Virus record (IMG/VR): IMGVR_UViG_3300014494_000005
Coordinates: 124,001-188,000 of that record
From: a virus
Length of the DNA: 64,000 bases
Reading direction: 5' to 3' (one strand)
Shown here: positions 41,362 through 51,087 of the stretch, one piece after another
Position numbering within the stretch: the first letter of the stretch is position 1
Layout: each line of letters begins with the position of its first letter
Notes under the pieces: model-generated
Seen by the model: the letters and a program-made list of their open reading frames with translations, nothing else
The model's database searches: none
Told to the model about the DNA's origin: nothing
Program-made: the position numbers and the translations under genes

Positions 41362-44300
41362 TATTTTCCTTGTGTATTTTGTGTTTGTAATGTTTTATTT
41401 ACTGCATCTGAACTATTTGCTGTTGGAACATCATTTGATATACCATTTTTATAACTCATTTGCGCTGCTGAAACTTTTGAAGGACGTGCATACATGCCAT
41501 TTTTACTAAATGTTGAATTTGCATATTGATTAAATGATACTGCATTTTGTAATGCATCGATAGGTCCTTCTAATGATTGACCGCCAATTAACTTCATTTG
41601 TAATGTGATTTTAGCCATCATAGGTTGCATACCAAATCCTTCCGGATTCATATCCCAAGTAGTTTCATTATAATCAAAAGTAACATTTTCAATAATAACT
41701 TTTGTATAGAAAAAATCACCTACTCTTAATATACAAATCGGTTGTCTACCAAAAACAGAATTTCTGGCTCTTAATGTACCTGCAGCATCAATTTCAGGAA
41801 TAAATTGTTTCGCAGAACCTTGTCTTGTACATTGCTGTAAAAAAGTTAAACGTCTATGAAAATTTTCTGGCGTTTGTGTATGAAATGCTGGATAATAATT
41901 ATTTTTAATTATTGATTCAAAACCATTCAATATTGCCTTTTCTCTTGTTGCAAAAATATTATCATTTGGAATAATTTGATTATTATATTGTTTAATTAAA
42001 TATTCAGTCGCTGCTATTTCATTTTTTATTTTTTGGACATCTTGTTGTTGATTTGTATTTTGTATTTGTTTTTTTGATTCAATATTTTTATTATTTTTTT
42101 TAATATTAATTGATGCACGTCTTTCTTCTTTCACAGTTTTTAAAGTTATACCATTTACTGTTGCACCTTCAGCACTACCGTCAGCACTACCACTACTTAA
42201 ATTTGACACAATATTGATTCCTAATTCATTTAAACTTACTTTAAAAATCGCTTTTAAACGTTCCTCAACTAAATGTTTTGCTGCTGCAATTCTTCTATCG
42301 CCAAGTGCTTTATTATAAGCAGCTTCATCTTTACCTTGATATAATTTAGATGAACCACCATCAATTATAATATCATAATATTTTCTATTTTCAGGATTAC
42401 TATATACATCAGATAATATTTTATTTAATGAATTATTTTTATTAGATATATTATATTGTGGAATCGAACTACCAGTAAGAACAAATGTTCTATTTTCTGT
42501 ATCAGCACTAAGTCCAACAACTTCATAAATACCACCATTTTTACTATCATTTAATCCAAAACCATTACCATCTTTTTCTGAAATACAACCTTCTCTAATT
42601 TCATAATGAAGTGGATTATTATACATATCTTCAATAACAGTATTAACTTGTGCATCAGTTGGAATATCATTAGGAAAAAATATTTTTATCTCTGGTGCTG
42701 ATATTGGTGCAACATCGGCTTGTTTTGTCGGACCTGTTATTTGAGTAATTTTATCTTGAAGTTGTTTTAATGATAATTCTAAATCTTCAACTGTTTTTTG
42801 AGGTACTAATTCATTACCGCCAAATGCAAAAAAATCAGCAATATTTTTATTTTGATTTTCACCTTGATAATTTCTAAGTTGTTCTGGATAATCAATAAGT
42901 AATGTAAAACTAAGTGTTGCAGTTCTTTCTGAATTCATATAATTATACATTGGTTCATTTCTACCAACCATTACTGTTGATTCATATTTAGCACTTGCTG
43001 TTTCATTAAGTTGTATATCATATGGTGGAAACCACATAATTCGTCCTTTAAACGGTCCAACTTCACTTAATGGTATTATAGAATGCCATTCATCATCAAT
43101 AATACCATAACTATCATTTGGAATTGCAACTATTGCAAGATTTTCAATACTAAACATCATATTTTTAGGATTAAGAAATGGATTACCATTATCATTAGTT
43201 TCCCATTCTGGATGAATTTTTGGAATTACAGTTTTATAAATAACTGAATTTTGATTACCACCATAAACAATATTTCCTTTATATCTTATTGTTTTTGCAA
43301 ATCTATCATACTGGTCTACCATTGTATGTTGACGTATACCTGTTTTCCCAGCTATTTTACTTTCACTTGCATAATTACTATTATTTGCTTGCCATAATGG
43401 AGAACCATTAAAACCAATAATTTCATTATTACTTTCTTTAAATACTTTTCTTGTAATATCAACAAAATATCCAGAACTTGCATTTAATAAATTTTTTGTA
43501 TATTCTAATAATCCACCATTTATTCGATAATCAATAATATTTGATGTTGAATTTAAATTATTTGTTTCATCATCAGCATTACCATGTTGTTGAGCTAAAT
43601 AGCTTTTACTGTCATCATTAATACCATCTCTACCCCAAACTAATTTATCTCCAATATCATCAGTAGTTATATCTGATTTATTATCAACAAAATTATTAAT
43701 ATCTTCTTTAAGTGTAGATTTATTTGCTGTACCAAAATTTTTATAAATAAAATCATAATTTGGAGCATATTCTTGAATAGTATTTCCTAATGTTATATAT
43801 GAATATGCGGTTTTTTCATCATTATTAGCATAATCAATAGAACTTTGAATAAAAACATTACTTGGTTTTTTTAAATAAGGATATGCATTTTTATTATTAA
43901 AATTAAAAAATATTCGATTATTAATAATGTTATTTACTGGTTGAATTGGTTGTTTAATATCAACTCCATTTTGAAGAATTGTTGAACTACTATCATCAGG
44001 TCCGATTTGTTTATAAACATTTAAATTTATTCCTTGATAAAAATACGTTAATTGACCTTTACCAGTATTTTTTATATAATCAGCATTTGTTGAACCAATT
44101 GAACCTGTAGTATGTAAACTTGGTTTAAAAGGATAGTTATTACCAACAGCATCAGTATTAAAAAATATCTTACCAATAAATCCACCCGCTTTATCTAAAA
44201 GACTTTTATCATCTTGATTATTTATTGTAATTGTATTATTAATATTTTTTTCAAAAGGACTTTTTCCTTTTAATACATTTGAAAGATTAACTGTTGGAAG

Positions 44301-44612
44301 GTTTTGTTGTGCAAGATGTGATGCTGAATTATAAAACATTTGTTGACCCAACATTCTTGTACCAATTTCAGTTAATGGTGTATTTGAAAATCCTCTTAAT
44401 AATAAACTATTTTCAATATTAAAATGTTGATATTGTGGTATTACACTTAAAATACTGGCAATAGAATCTGCAACCTTACTTTTATTTCTAAGTGAAAGTT
44501 TATCTGTTGATTCATATTCATTATCAAGATTATATAAATTACGTGGTATTAATTGATTTCTAAATTGTTCACCACTTACAAGTAACCTTGAATTTCCATT
44601 AATATCAGCCAT
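41361..44612 (-). CDS. Large baseplate-associated protein with OmpA-like segment
   Basis: 1083 residues. Residues about 740-790 (YYDIIIDGGSSKLYQGKDEAAYN.ALGDRRIAAAKHL) resemble an OmpA-type peptidoglycan-binding core. The C terminus includes FFYTKVIIENVTFDYNE.TWDMNPEGFG and LIGGQSLEGPIDALQNAVSF, a region I associate with baseplate/tail proteins that pair with LysM proteins. The N-terminal 500 residues are Asn/Tyr-rich and look structural. Position between the gp53-like and tape measure genes places it in the baseplate. It could contact the cell wall during injection. Confidence 0.65.
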   Translation of the reverse strand: MADINGNSRLLVSGEQFRNQLIPRNLYNLDNEYESTDKLSLRNKSKVADSIASILSVIPQYQHFNIENSLLLRGFSNTPLTEIGTRMLGQQMFYNSASHLAQQNLPTVNLSNVLKGKSPFEKNINNTITINNQDDKSLLDKAGGFIGKIFFNTDAVGNNYPFKPSLHTTGSIGSTNADYIKNTGKGQLTYFYQGINLNVYKQIGPDDSSSTILQNGVDIKQPIQPVNNIINNRIFFNFNNKNAYPYLKKPSNVFIQSSIDYANNDEKTAYSYITLGNTIQEYAPNYDFIYKNFGTANKSTLKEDINNFVDNKSDITTDDIGDKLVWGRDGINDDSKSYLAQQHGNADDETNNLNSTSNIIDYRINGGLLEYTKNLLNASSGYFVDITRKVFKESNNEIIGFNGSPLWQANNSNYASESKIAGKTGIRQHTMVDQYDRFAKTIRYKGNIVYGGNQNSVIYKTVIPKIHPEWETNDNGNPFLNPKNMMFSIENLAIVAIPNDSYGIIDDEWHSIIPLSEVGPFKGRIMWFPPYDIQLNETASAKYESTVMVGRNEPMYNYMNSERTATLSFTLLIDYPEQLRNYQGENQNKNIADFFAFGGNELVPQKTVEDLELSLKQLQDKITQITGPTKQADVAPISAPEIKIFFPNDIPTDAQVNTVIEDMYNNPLHYEIREGCISEKDGNGFGLNDSKNGGIYEVVGLSADTENRTFVLTGSSIPQYNISNKNNSLNKILSDVYSNPENRKYYDIIIDGGSSKLYQGKDEAAYNKALGDRRIAAAKHLVEERLKAIFKVSLNELGINIVSNLSSGSADGSAEGATVNGITLKTVKEERRASINIKKNNKNIESKKQIQNTNQQQDVQKIKNEIAATEYLIKQYNNQIIPNDNIFATREKAILNGFESIIKNNYYPAFHTQTPENFHRRLTFLQQCTRQGSAKQFIPEIDAAGTLRARNSVFGRQPICILRVGDFFYTKVIIENVTFDYNETTWDMNPEGFGMQPMMAKITLQMKLIGGQSLEGPIDALQNAVSFNQYANSTFSKNGMYARPSKVSAAQMSYKNGISNDVPTANSSDAVNKTLQTQNTQGK

Positions 44613-45014
44613 TAATATTATTTTTAAATAAATACTTGTAGAATAAATTTATAATATCTATTTTTACATTGGTGAAAACTATCCCAATCTATAAAAGATT
44701 AATTACTTATTTTTTTAAAATAAAATTGAGGGTGAAATATTTTTTATTTATAAATAAAATTAATAATTATGAAACTAATTTCAATTATGAAAATAATTGA
44801 ACATAGTTATCCTATGTTGTTAAATTTTTATTAGATTTGAAAAAATTAATAATAAATATTATAATTTTGTTCTTTTATTTAAAAGAAAGAGTTTTTGAGT
44901 GATTAATTAATTTAACTAAAATAGTTTCGTAGAAGTTTAATGAAAAAACTTGTCAAAGTTATAATATTTTATTTTAATAATCAAGACTTTTTATAAATTA
45001 TATGAAAATAAATA
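44613..45014. other. 402-bp non-coding interval between tape measure and baseplate genes
   Basis: Extremely AT-rich. The only structure seen is a weak inverted repeat AACATAG/CTATGTT at 44800-44818, which could end the tape measure transcript. No host-type promoter, tRNA or plausible small gene was found. Confidence 0.5.
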
Positions 45015-47522
45015 TTATTTTCCTGCTTTACCTGTTTTTAATGCTTGTTGTTTATCAATTGCTATTACTGTATTATAAACTTTATGCATAAATTTATCAC
45101 CATCAAGATTTAATGTAACATCATTTTGTAATGTAACTTGACCACCATTAGCAAATTCAACTTTTAATGGAGATTTTAATAGTGTTGCTAAATCAGCTAA
45201 CATACCACCACCTTTAGTATTCATTTTTGATATACTTTCAACTGCATTTTGAACTGCAATAAAATCATCTTTACTACCATGCATTACAGCATTTATTTGT
45301 TTAAATGATTCTCCTACTTTTACAAGAGCATCAGCATGTTTTGCTATAGTATGCATAGTTGCAGCAAATGTAATAAATCCTAACGCACCAAAAGTAAATC
45401 CCATCATTGCTAATGATATAGCAGCAATACCAGCACCAACTTCTAACATAGCAGGACCTGCTCCTTTTGATGATTCAACAAGTTTTGCTAAACCCATTGC
45501 CATAAATCCAATACCAGCAGCAGCAATACCAATACCAGCACCAATACCTAATGCTGCAAGAGCTAACATACCTAATCCTTCAGTACTTATTGTAGCTGCC
45601 ATACCAATAGCAATTATTGCAGCAGCAAGTGCAGCACCACCAATTACAAACCAACCTAATGATTTAACAATATCTTTTAATATTTTTGCTTTTTCTGGTG
45701 TTAATTTACTTAAAGAATCAGCAAGTTTACTAATACCAACAGCAGCAACTCCAATACCAGCACCAACACCTAATGCTCCCATTCCAATACCAGCACCAAT
45801 ACCAGCAGCAGCACCACCGCTTATGCCTTTACCTGCACCACCTTCAACTGCTTCAGTAAGTCCACCACCTTTACCAAATTTACCAATATTAGTAATTTTA
45901 CTACCAATACCACTTTTTATAAAACTATCAATACTATTTTTAATTCCAATAGAAGCTATTTTCCATGCACCGCCAGCAGCAAGTAACATTAAACCTGCTT
46001 TCCACCAACCACTAGAACCTTTAGTAAAATCACCAATCCAGTCAGCTATATTAGCAACTGGTTTTAATATTGTATTAATACCTCTTAATATTGGTAATAA
46101 TGCTGCTTTTAATTCATTAATTGTTGCTTTAAATACTTCATCAAATGTTTGTGCTTGTTTTGCACGTTCTTCTAAACTAACTCTTTCCTTAACAAAACTT
46201 TTAGCTTGGTCTTGTGTTAAATTACTAATATCTCGCATTTGACCAGCAAGTTGAACTTGATATTTACCTGTGGTAGTGTTAAAAAATGCAGCACCTTGAA
46301 TAAGTTCTTTTTCACGGTCAGTTAAACCCATACCTTGTAATTTATCTGCCATTGTACTTATATCAAGTTGTCTTAAAGCCATTGCTTTCATTTCATCAGC
46401 ATTAATACCCAATGCTTTACCAACTTGGGTAAGTCTATCCATATCAGCAGGACTAATAAATTTTTGAAATGTACCATCAATATTTTTTCTTAAAGTAGCA
46501 ATACCTTTAGTTAAATCAGCAATTTTTGCTTGTAATTTGGCTGGGTCATTACGAGCGAAATATAAAGTTTCAAACATATCCATTTTTGCAAATTGACCAC
46601 CCATTACTTGTAATTGTGCCACCATACCAATCGCACCTTCAAGTGTTCTTCCCATATCTGCAGCATTTAATGCACCATCAATACTAATTTTAAATTTTTC
46701 AGCATATTCTGCCATTTGAGCAAAACCTTTTACTCCTTGCTGAAAAGTATATCCTTGTAATTTTTTAAAATTATCACTTATATTTTTAAGTACCTTAGTT
46801 GTATTAACACCCATTCTTTCAGAAGTATCAACAACACCTTGAACATAATCCATTGTTGATTTAGCATCAATACCCATTATTTCAAATTGAGCACCAAGTT
46901 TTGTTGCTTGTTCAATTCCAAGACCAGTACCTTTACCAATCATTGTAATATCTTTTACCATATTAGAAGATAAAACACGTGCTCTACCAGTTTCATCAGC
47001 AAAACCTTCCATTATTCCTTGAACATCTTCAAGGCTTCCACCTAATCTTGCAACAAAACCAGCAGATTGTTCAAATGAATCTCTCATCATATCTGCCTTA
47101 GTACCTGACATTCCGAGATTAAGAATAGTACTTTTAATATTTTTATCTTGTGATTGTAAAAAAGTCCAAGTTTGTTTTAAAGCAGAAGCTAATCCACTTG
47201 CTAAATCAACAATTTTTTCTCTGGCTTTTATTTCTTTTTGAAGTTGTTCATTAATTAATTGTTGTTGTTTTGATAATTTTTTTAAAGTATCGTATTCAGT
47301 ATTTTGTAATTTAATTAAATTATTTAAAACACCTTTTTGACGATTATTTAAATCATTATAATTTTGTTGTAATTGATTAATAAGAGATTGTCTTTCACTT
47401 CTTCTTTCTTGTAAATCAGCTACTTGTTTTTCAATATCTAAATTACTTTTATATGTAGTTTGCAATTCCTTAGTTAAATTAAGGAGTTCTTTCATTGCTT
47501 TTGTTCTACTATCATCAGCCAT
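45015..47522 (-). CDS. Tail tape measure protein
   Basis: 835 residues. Residues 1-120 are a long coiled coil (LQERRSERQSLINQLQQNY, LKKLSKQQQLINEQLQKEI). Residues 120-470 carry a tape-measure-like domain (FEQSAGFVARLGGSLEDVQGI, MGVNTTKVLKNISDNF, MVAQLQVMGGQFAKMDMFE). Residues about 520-720 are a Gly/Ala-rich hydrophobic region with several membrane-like helices (IGAGIGMGALGVGAGIG). Such segments probably insert in the host membrane during ejection. The length would set a tail of about 120 nm at 1.5 Å per residue. It follows the two hub-assembly genes directly, the standard order. Confidence 0.85.
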   Translation of the reverse strand: MADDSRTKAMKELLNLTKELQTTYKSNLDIEKQVADLQERRSERQSLINQLQQNYNDLNNRQKGVLNNLIKLQNTEYDTLKKLSKQQQLINEQLQKEIKAREKIVDLASGLASALKQTWTFLQSQDKNIKSTILNLGMSGTKADMMRDSFEQSAGFVARLGGSLEDVQGIMEGFADETGRARVLSSNMVKDITMIGKGTGLGIEQATKLGAQFEIMGIDAKSTMDYVQGVVDTSERMGVNTTKVLKNISDNFKKLQGYTFQQGVKGFAQMAEYAEKFKISIDGALNAADMGRTLEGAIGMVAQLQVMGGQFAKMDMFETLYFARNDPAKLQAKIADLTKGIATLRKNIDGTFQKFISPADMDRLTQVGKALGINADEMKAMALRQLDISTMADKLQGMGLTDREKELIQGAAFFNTTTGKYQVQLAGQMRDISNLTQDQAKSFVKERVSLEERAKQAQTFDEVFKATINELKAALLPILRGINTILKPVANIADWIGDFTKGSSGWWKAGLMLLAAGGAWKIASIGIKNSIDSFIKSGIGSKITNIGKFGKGGGLTEAVEGGAGKGISGGAAAGIGAGIGMGALGVGAGIGVAAVGISKLADSLSKLTPEKAKILKDIVKSLGWFVIGGAALAAAIIAIGMAATISTEGLGMLALAALGIGAGIGIAAAGIGFMAMGLAKLVESSKGAGPAMLEVGAGIAAISLAMMGFTFGALGFITFAATMHTIAKHADALVKVGESFKQINAVMHGSKDDFIAVQNAVESISKMNTKGGGMLADLATLLKSPLKVEFANGGQVTLQNDVTLNLDGDKFMHKVYNTVIAIDKQQALKTGKAGK

Positions 47523-47555
47523 AATAATATTTTATATTATATAATATAAATACAA

Positions 47556-47582
47556 AGACCAAGATTTTTATTTTCTTGGTCT
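47556..47582 (-). terminator. Terminator overlapping the 3' end of the small hub-assembly gene
   Basis: Perfect 9-bp stem AGACCAAGA/TCTTGGTCT that includes the last codons and stop of the small gene; TTTGTATTT follows on the minus strand. It may reduce read-through into the tape measure gene. Confidence 0.65.
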
Positions 47583-47747
47583 AAAATTGTTTTTATTTCT
47601 TGCTTGTTCTTGCAATCTTTCAATTTCTTCATTTTCTTTTTGTAATAAAAATAAGAAATGTCGTCTACGATATATTGGTAGATTCTCGATATAATCTGCT
47701 TGAAACTTAGCGTGTTTGGTTAAAATGTATATCTCTTCATTAACCAT
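47568..47747 (-). CDS. Small hub-assembly/tail chaperone-like protein (gp51-like position)
   Basis: 59 residues, predicted helical: MVNEEIYILTKHAKF, DYIENLPIYRRRHFLFLLQK, then a charged tail. Lies between the gp26-like gene and the tape measure gene. In T4-type and other tailed phages a small helical partner of the hub or tail-assembly protein sits here; the LPxYRRxxFLxLLxxE pattern fits such chaperones. The end of the gene doubles as a terminator stem. The start ATG at 47747 lies 18 bases after the upstream stop. Confidence 0.65.
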   Translation of the reverse strand: MVNEEIYILTKHAKFQADYIENLPIYRRRHFLFLLQKENEEIERLQEQARNKNNFRPRK

Positions 47748-47764
47748 TTTTTTATACTCACCCG

Positions 47765-48688
47765 CTAAGTGTTGGGGAAAAAAAAATCAATACCAACTGC
47801 TAAATTTGCAGTAAATTTAAAGCCATCTTTAGCAATAAATTCATATGACATATCAACATCTGGACTGACATCAATTATTTTTCTACGAATAGTAAATGCA
47901 TCAAGTGCTGGCATTGCGTCCACAAATTTATCAATATATGCTCTATCTGATTTTTCATTAATTGCAACAATATGTGCTTTTAATTTTAAAGTATTATATT
48001 GACTATATTCTTCATTATATGCTTCTTTTATTGATTCTGATTTTTTAAAAAGTTTTGTTTCTTCACCAGCAGTAAGTAATTTAATAGTAGCAATTTTTTT
48101 ACGCATTGGTAATTCAATTGTAAAATAACCATATTGGTCTGGCATTTCTTTAGTTTCTTTATATCTGAGTTGAAGTAAATCAACAACTGCTTTAAAAGGA
48201 ACACCTGTTCTTGGGTCAGTTACTTGTACAGTATATTCAGGACCATAGCTTGAACTACGTAGGAATAAGATAATTGCATTACGGTCACCCGGTAATAAAT
48301 CTTCTGGATTAACACCAGCAGTTTTAATTTTTCTTTTTAATAACATATCTAAAACCATACCACTTTCAAGTAATGAAGGAGTTGTAAGTAAATCCTCATC
48401 TTTTGAAGTCATATATTCTACATTAACTTCATTAATTTGATTAGCATAAAATAAACCCTTTGAAGGTAATTTAACAATTTCATATGAAGTCATTAAATCT
48501 GGGTCGGTTTCTTTCATCATAGTTTTTTCAAATTCCTGTGGATTAAATGTTGGTGCTTTTGGTATTTCACCAATAACATTATTAGATATTGGTTGTGATG
48601 GAATTATACCTTCACCACGTTTTTCTTTATATTTTTTAAGCACTTCACCAATACTTTCTTTTGGCTGTAATTCTTCTTCTTTTCCCAT
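47765..48688 (-). CDS. 26: T4-type baseplate hub assembly protein (gp26/T4_baseplate-like)
   Basis: 307 residues. After an 80-residue variable N terminus comes VKLPSKGLFY, VEYMTSKDEDLLTTPSLLESG.VLDMLLKRKI and LLPGDRNAIILFLRSSSYGPEYTV, the signature region of the T4_baseplate family; the C-terminal half is alpha-helical and basic. In T4, gp26 helps assemble the baseplate hub. The cysteine pair that follows GPEYTV in many relatives appears to be absent (VTDPRTG). First gene of the hub/tape measure run. Confidence 0.65.
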   Translation of the reverse strand: MGKEEELQPKESIGEVLKKYKEKRGEGIIPSQPISNNVIGEIPKAPTFNPQEFEKTMMKETDPDLMTSYEIVKLPSKGLFYANQINEVNVEYMTSKDEDLLTTPSLLESGMVLDMLLKRKIKTAGVNPEDLLPGDRNAIILFLRSSSYGPEYTVQVTDPRTGVPFKAVVDLLQLRYKETKEMPDQYGYFTIELPMRKKIATIKLLTAGEETKLFKKSESIKEAYNEEYSQYNTLKLKAHIVAINEKSDRAYIDKFVDAMPALDAFTIRRKIIDVSPDVDMSYEFIAKDGFKFTANLAVGIDFFFPNT

Positions 48689-48849
48689 GTTTTTATAAAT
48701 TTTTATATTTTATTATTGTTTTCAGTAAATAAATACTACGAAAAAAATTTTCAACATAATTCAAGATTTTTAAATAAAACACGTATTAATATATAATTGA
48801 TACTATTTAGAAAATTTAGTGTTATTTAAAGTAAAGAATTAAATAAAAA

Positions 48850-49155
48850 ATGAAAAAAGAAATTGAAAATAAAATATTAGTTATATATATTGGTGTTGCA
48901 GGTATTCGTAGTGTGGATATTGAAACTTTCACACAAAAAGTTACAAAAAAAATTATACCAGCAACATTTCAAGGTGAAATAATAATAATACCAACACAAT
49001 CAGTAGATACAAGAATTGAATGTATTAATCCTATATATATAGTACAATCAGAATTAATTCAAAAACATACTGAATTAATGAAAGAATTAAATGAACATCT
49101 CAAATATCAATTAAATATATTAAAAGATAATAAAAAAAGAAAAAAAAATGAGTAA
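48850..49155 (+). CDS. Uncharacterised small protein
   Basis: 101 residues. An N-terminal beta region (ENKILVIYIGVAGIRSVDIE) is followed by IIPIPTQSVD-like IIIIPTQSVDTRIECINP and a basic helical end. It overlaps the next gene by eight bases and begins the plus-strand run. No family recognised; a structural or regulatory role cannot be told apart. Confidence 0.6.
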   Translation: MKKEIENKILVIYIGVAGIRSVDIETFTQKVTKKIIPATFQGEIIIIPTQSVDTRIECINPIYIVQSELIQKHTELMKELNEHLKYQLNILKDNKKRKKNE

Positions 49156-49888
49156 AATAAGAATAGGTATCGTTATTGACGAAATATTAAGAGCAAAATG
49201 GCTTCAATTTGATAGATTTTATGCACAAGAATTTGGTGAAGAAGGAATTCCTGAAAAACAACCATATGTTTATGATTTTTTTAAATATTATCAGTGGAAA
49301 GATACTGAGGAAATAGTTAAAGAAATGCGTGAACCAGAAGAAACACCAGAAAATGTTAATCCAATTGATTATCAAGTAGATGAAAAAACTGGTGAAGCAC
49401 CTGCAGACTTTTTATTATTTAAAAAAGAAGAAAAAATAAAAAAAACAGCACGTGAAGTATATAATCGTTTTATGTATGAGGATTATTTATTTGAAATACA
49501 TGGTGCAGCACCAATAATGTATAAAAATATGGATTTACATGTTAATAATTTTTTATTAAAATATGCAAATTCTGCAAATTTTATAGTAATGAATGTTGAA
49601 AATAGATTTAGTATACCACCCACACTTTTTTTCTTAAGTAAAATATCATGCAGATTTACAAATTATAAATTTGTTGATAAAGCAATAGATATGTGGCGTG
49701 ATGTTGATGTACTTATTACTACTGACCCTGAAATTTTAAATGTAGGTACACCTTGGGGTAAAAAATTAATTAAATTAAAAAGACCATATAATGAAAATAT
49801 TTATACTGGTTTTTTAGAAGTATTACAAATTGCAGATTTAATTGATAACAAATATTTTGAAAAAATAATTAAATATAAAAATAAATAA
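49148..49888 (+). CDS. Uncharacterised protein with HAD-like layout next to glycosyltransferases
   Basis: 246 residues. IRIGIVIDEILRAKWLQFDRFY, a long insert, then YKFVDKAIDMWRDVDVLITTDPEIL and WGKKLIKLKRPYN have the spacing of a HAD-like Rossmann fold, but the DxDx(T/V) nucleophile is not intact (VIDEIL), so catalysis is doubtful. It lies two bases before a glycosyltransferase gene. Could be a sugar-processing partner or structural protein. Confidence 0.45.
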   Translation: MSKIRIGIVIDEILRAKWLQFDRFYAQEFGEEGIPEKQPYVYDFFKYYQWKDTEEIVKEMREPEETPENVNPIDYQVDEKTGEAPADFLLFKKEEKIKKTAREVYNRFMYEDYLFEIHGAAPIMYKNMDLHVNNFLLKYANSANFIVMNVENRFSIPPTLFFLSKISCRFTNYKFVDKAIDMWRDVDVLITTDPEILNVGTPWGKKLIKLKRPYNENIYTGFLEVLQIADLIDNKYFEKIIKYKNK

Positions 49889-49889
49889 A

Positions 49890-51056
49890 ATGAGTGAAGA
49901 AATAAAAAATGCAACACAAGTTGCTGAATTAGAAAAAATAGAAAAAATTAAGGTATCATTAGATAGAATAGTAAATAAAAAATCAAAATTTTTATTTTGT
50001 GTACCTGAATCTACTAATCCTGTTGCAAGTGTATATGAACTTTATTTTCATGCCACTGTAGTAAAAAATATGGGATATGAAGTAATAATTATGGTAGAAA
50101 AGGGTGATTATGTTATACCTGTTTGGATTGAAAAAGAACTTACAAATCATAAACATGTACCTATGTCAGACCCTAAACTTACTGTAGGTCCTGAAGATAT
50201 TATGATAATTCCTGAAGTATTTTCAAATGTAATGGAACAAACTAAAAATTTACCTTGTGTAAGAATAGGTCTATTACAATCGGTTGATTATATGATTAAT
50301 TCATTAATTCCGGGTACTGATTGGTCTTCATTTGGTATATATGATATCATTACCACCTCTCCAACACTTAAAGAATGGATTGATGTATTTTATGGTAAAA
50401 AATTCAATATTAAAACATATAATATTGGAATTCCTGAATATTTTGAAAGGTCAAATATTCCACAAAAGCCAATAATTTCAGTAATTGGTAGAAATGCGAA
50501 TGAAATTTCAAAATTTGTAAAATTATTTTTTTGTAAATATCCACAATATAGTTGGGTAACATTTGACCCAATGGTTACAAAAAGCAAACCACCACAACCA
50601 ATGCGTAGAGTTGACTTTGCTAAAAGATTACAAGGCAATTTTGCTGCAGTTTGGATTGATAGAATTGCAAGTTTTGGTACATTTCCTCTTGAATGTATGA
50701 AATCTGGCACAATTCCAATTTGTTTAAAACCAGATATTATGCCTGAATATATGATTGAAAGAGATGAAAATGGTACACCAATTAAAGCAGTTGAAGGTGC
50801 TGGTGTATGGACTGATAATTATTATGACCTTCCTGTATTAGCAGGTGATGTACTTGTTAAATTTTTAGATGATAATATTAGTCCTGAATTATATGATTTA
50901 ATGGAAAAAAATGCATCTAAATATAATCAAAACGATAGTGAAAAGCAATTAGTGGAAATTTATTCTAATTATATAACACAAAGAATTAATTTATTTCAGA
51001 ATGTAATACAACCAATACAAGAAACTAATATAATAGAACCACCTGCTGTATCATAA
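49890..51056 (+). CDS. GT-B glycosyltransferase
   Basis: 388 residues. KFLFCVPESTNPVASVYELYFHA and VKNMGYEVIIMVEKGDY form the first Rossmann part; IIMIPEV-like IMIIPEVFSNVME and, in the second half, PIISVIGRNANEI, FAAVWIDRIASFGTFPLECMKSGTIPIC match the nucleotide-sugar site of GT4-type enzymes (SFGxxxLExMxxGxxPI). Two transferases here are far from the main island and may modify a baseplate-linked or other product. Confidence 0.75.
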   Translation: MSEEIKNATQVAELEKIEKIKVSLDRIVNKKSKFLFCVPESTNPVASVYELYFHATVVKNMGYEVIIMVEKGDYVIPVWIEKELTNHKHVPMSDPKLTVGPEDIMIIPEVFSNVMEQTKNLPCVRIGLLQSVDYMINSLIPGTDWSSFGIYDIITTSPTLKEWIDVFYGKKFNIKTYNIGIPEYFERSNIPQKPIISVIGRNANEISKFVKLFFCKYPQYSWVTFDPMVTKSKPPQPMRRVDFAKRLQGNFAAVWIDRIASFGTFPLECMKSGTIPICLKPDIMPEYMIERDENGTPIKAVEGAGVWTDNYYDLPVLAGDVLVKFLDDNISPELYDLMEKNASKYNQNDSEKQLVEIYSNYITQRINLFQNVIQPIQETNIIEPPAVS

Positions 51057-51087
51057 AAATAATTATAAAATTTAAATAAAAATAAAC

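Noticed and set aside
45823-46242. Long plus-strand ORF inside the tape measure gene
   Set aside because: Antisense shadow of the Gly/Ala-rich region; the Pro/Leu-rich product is a by-product of codon composition.
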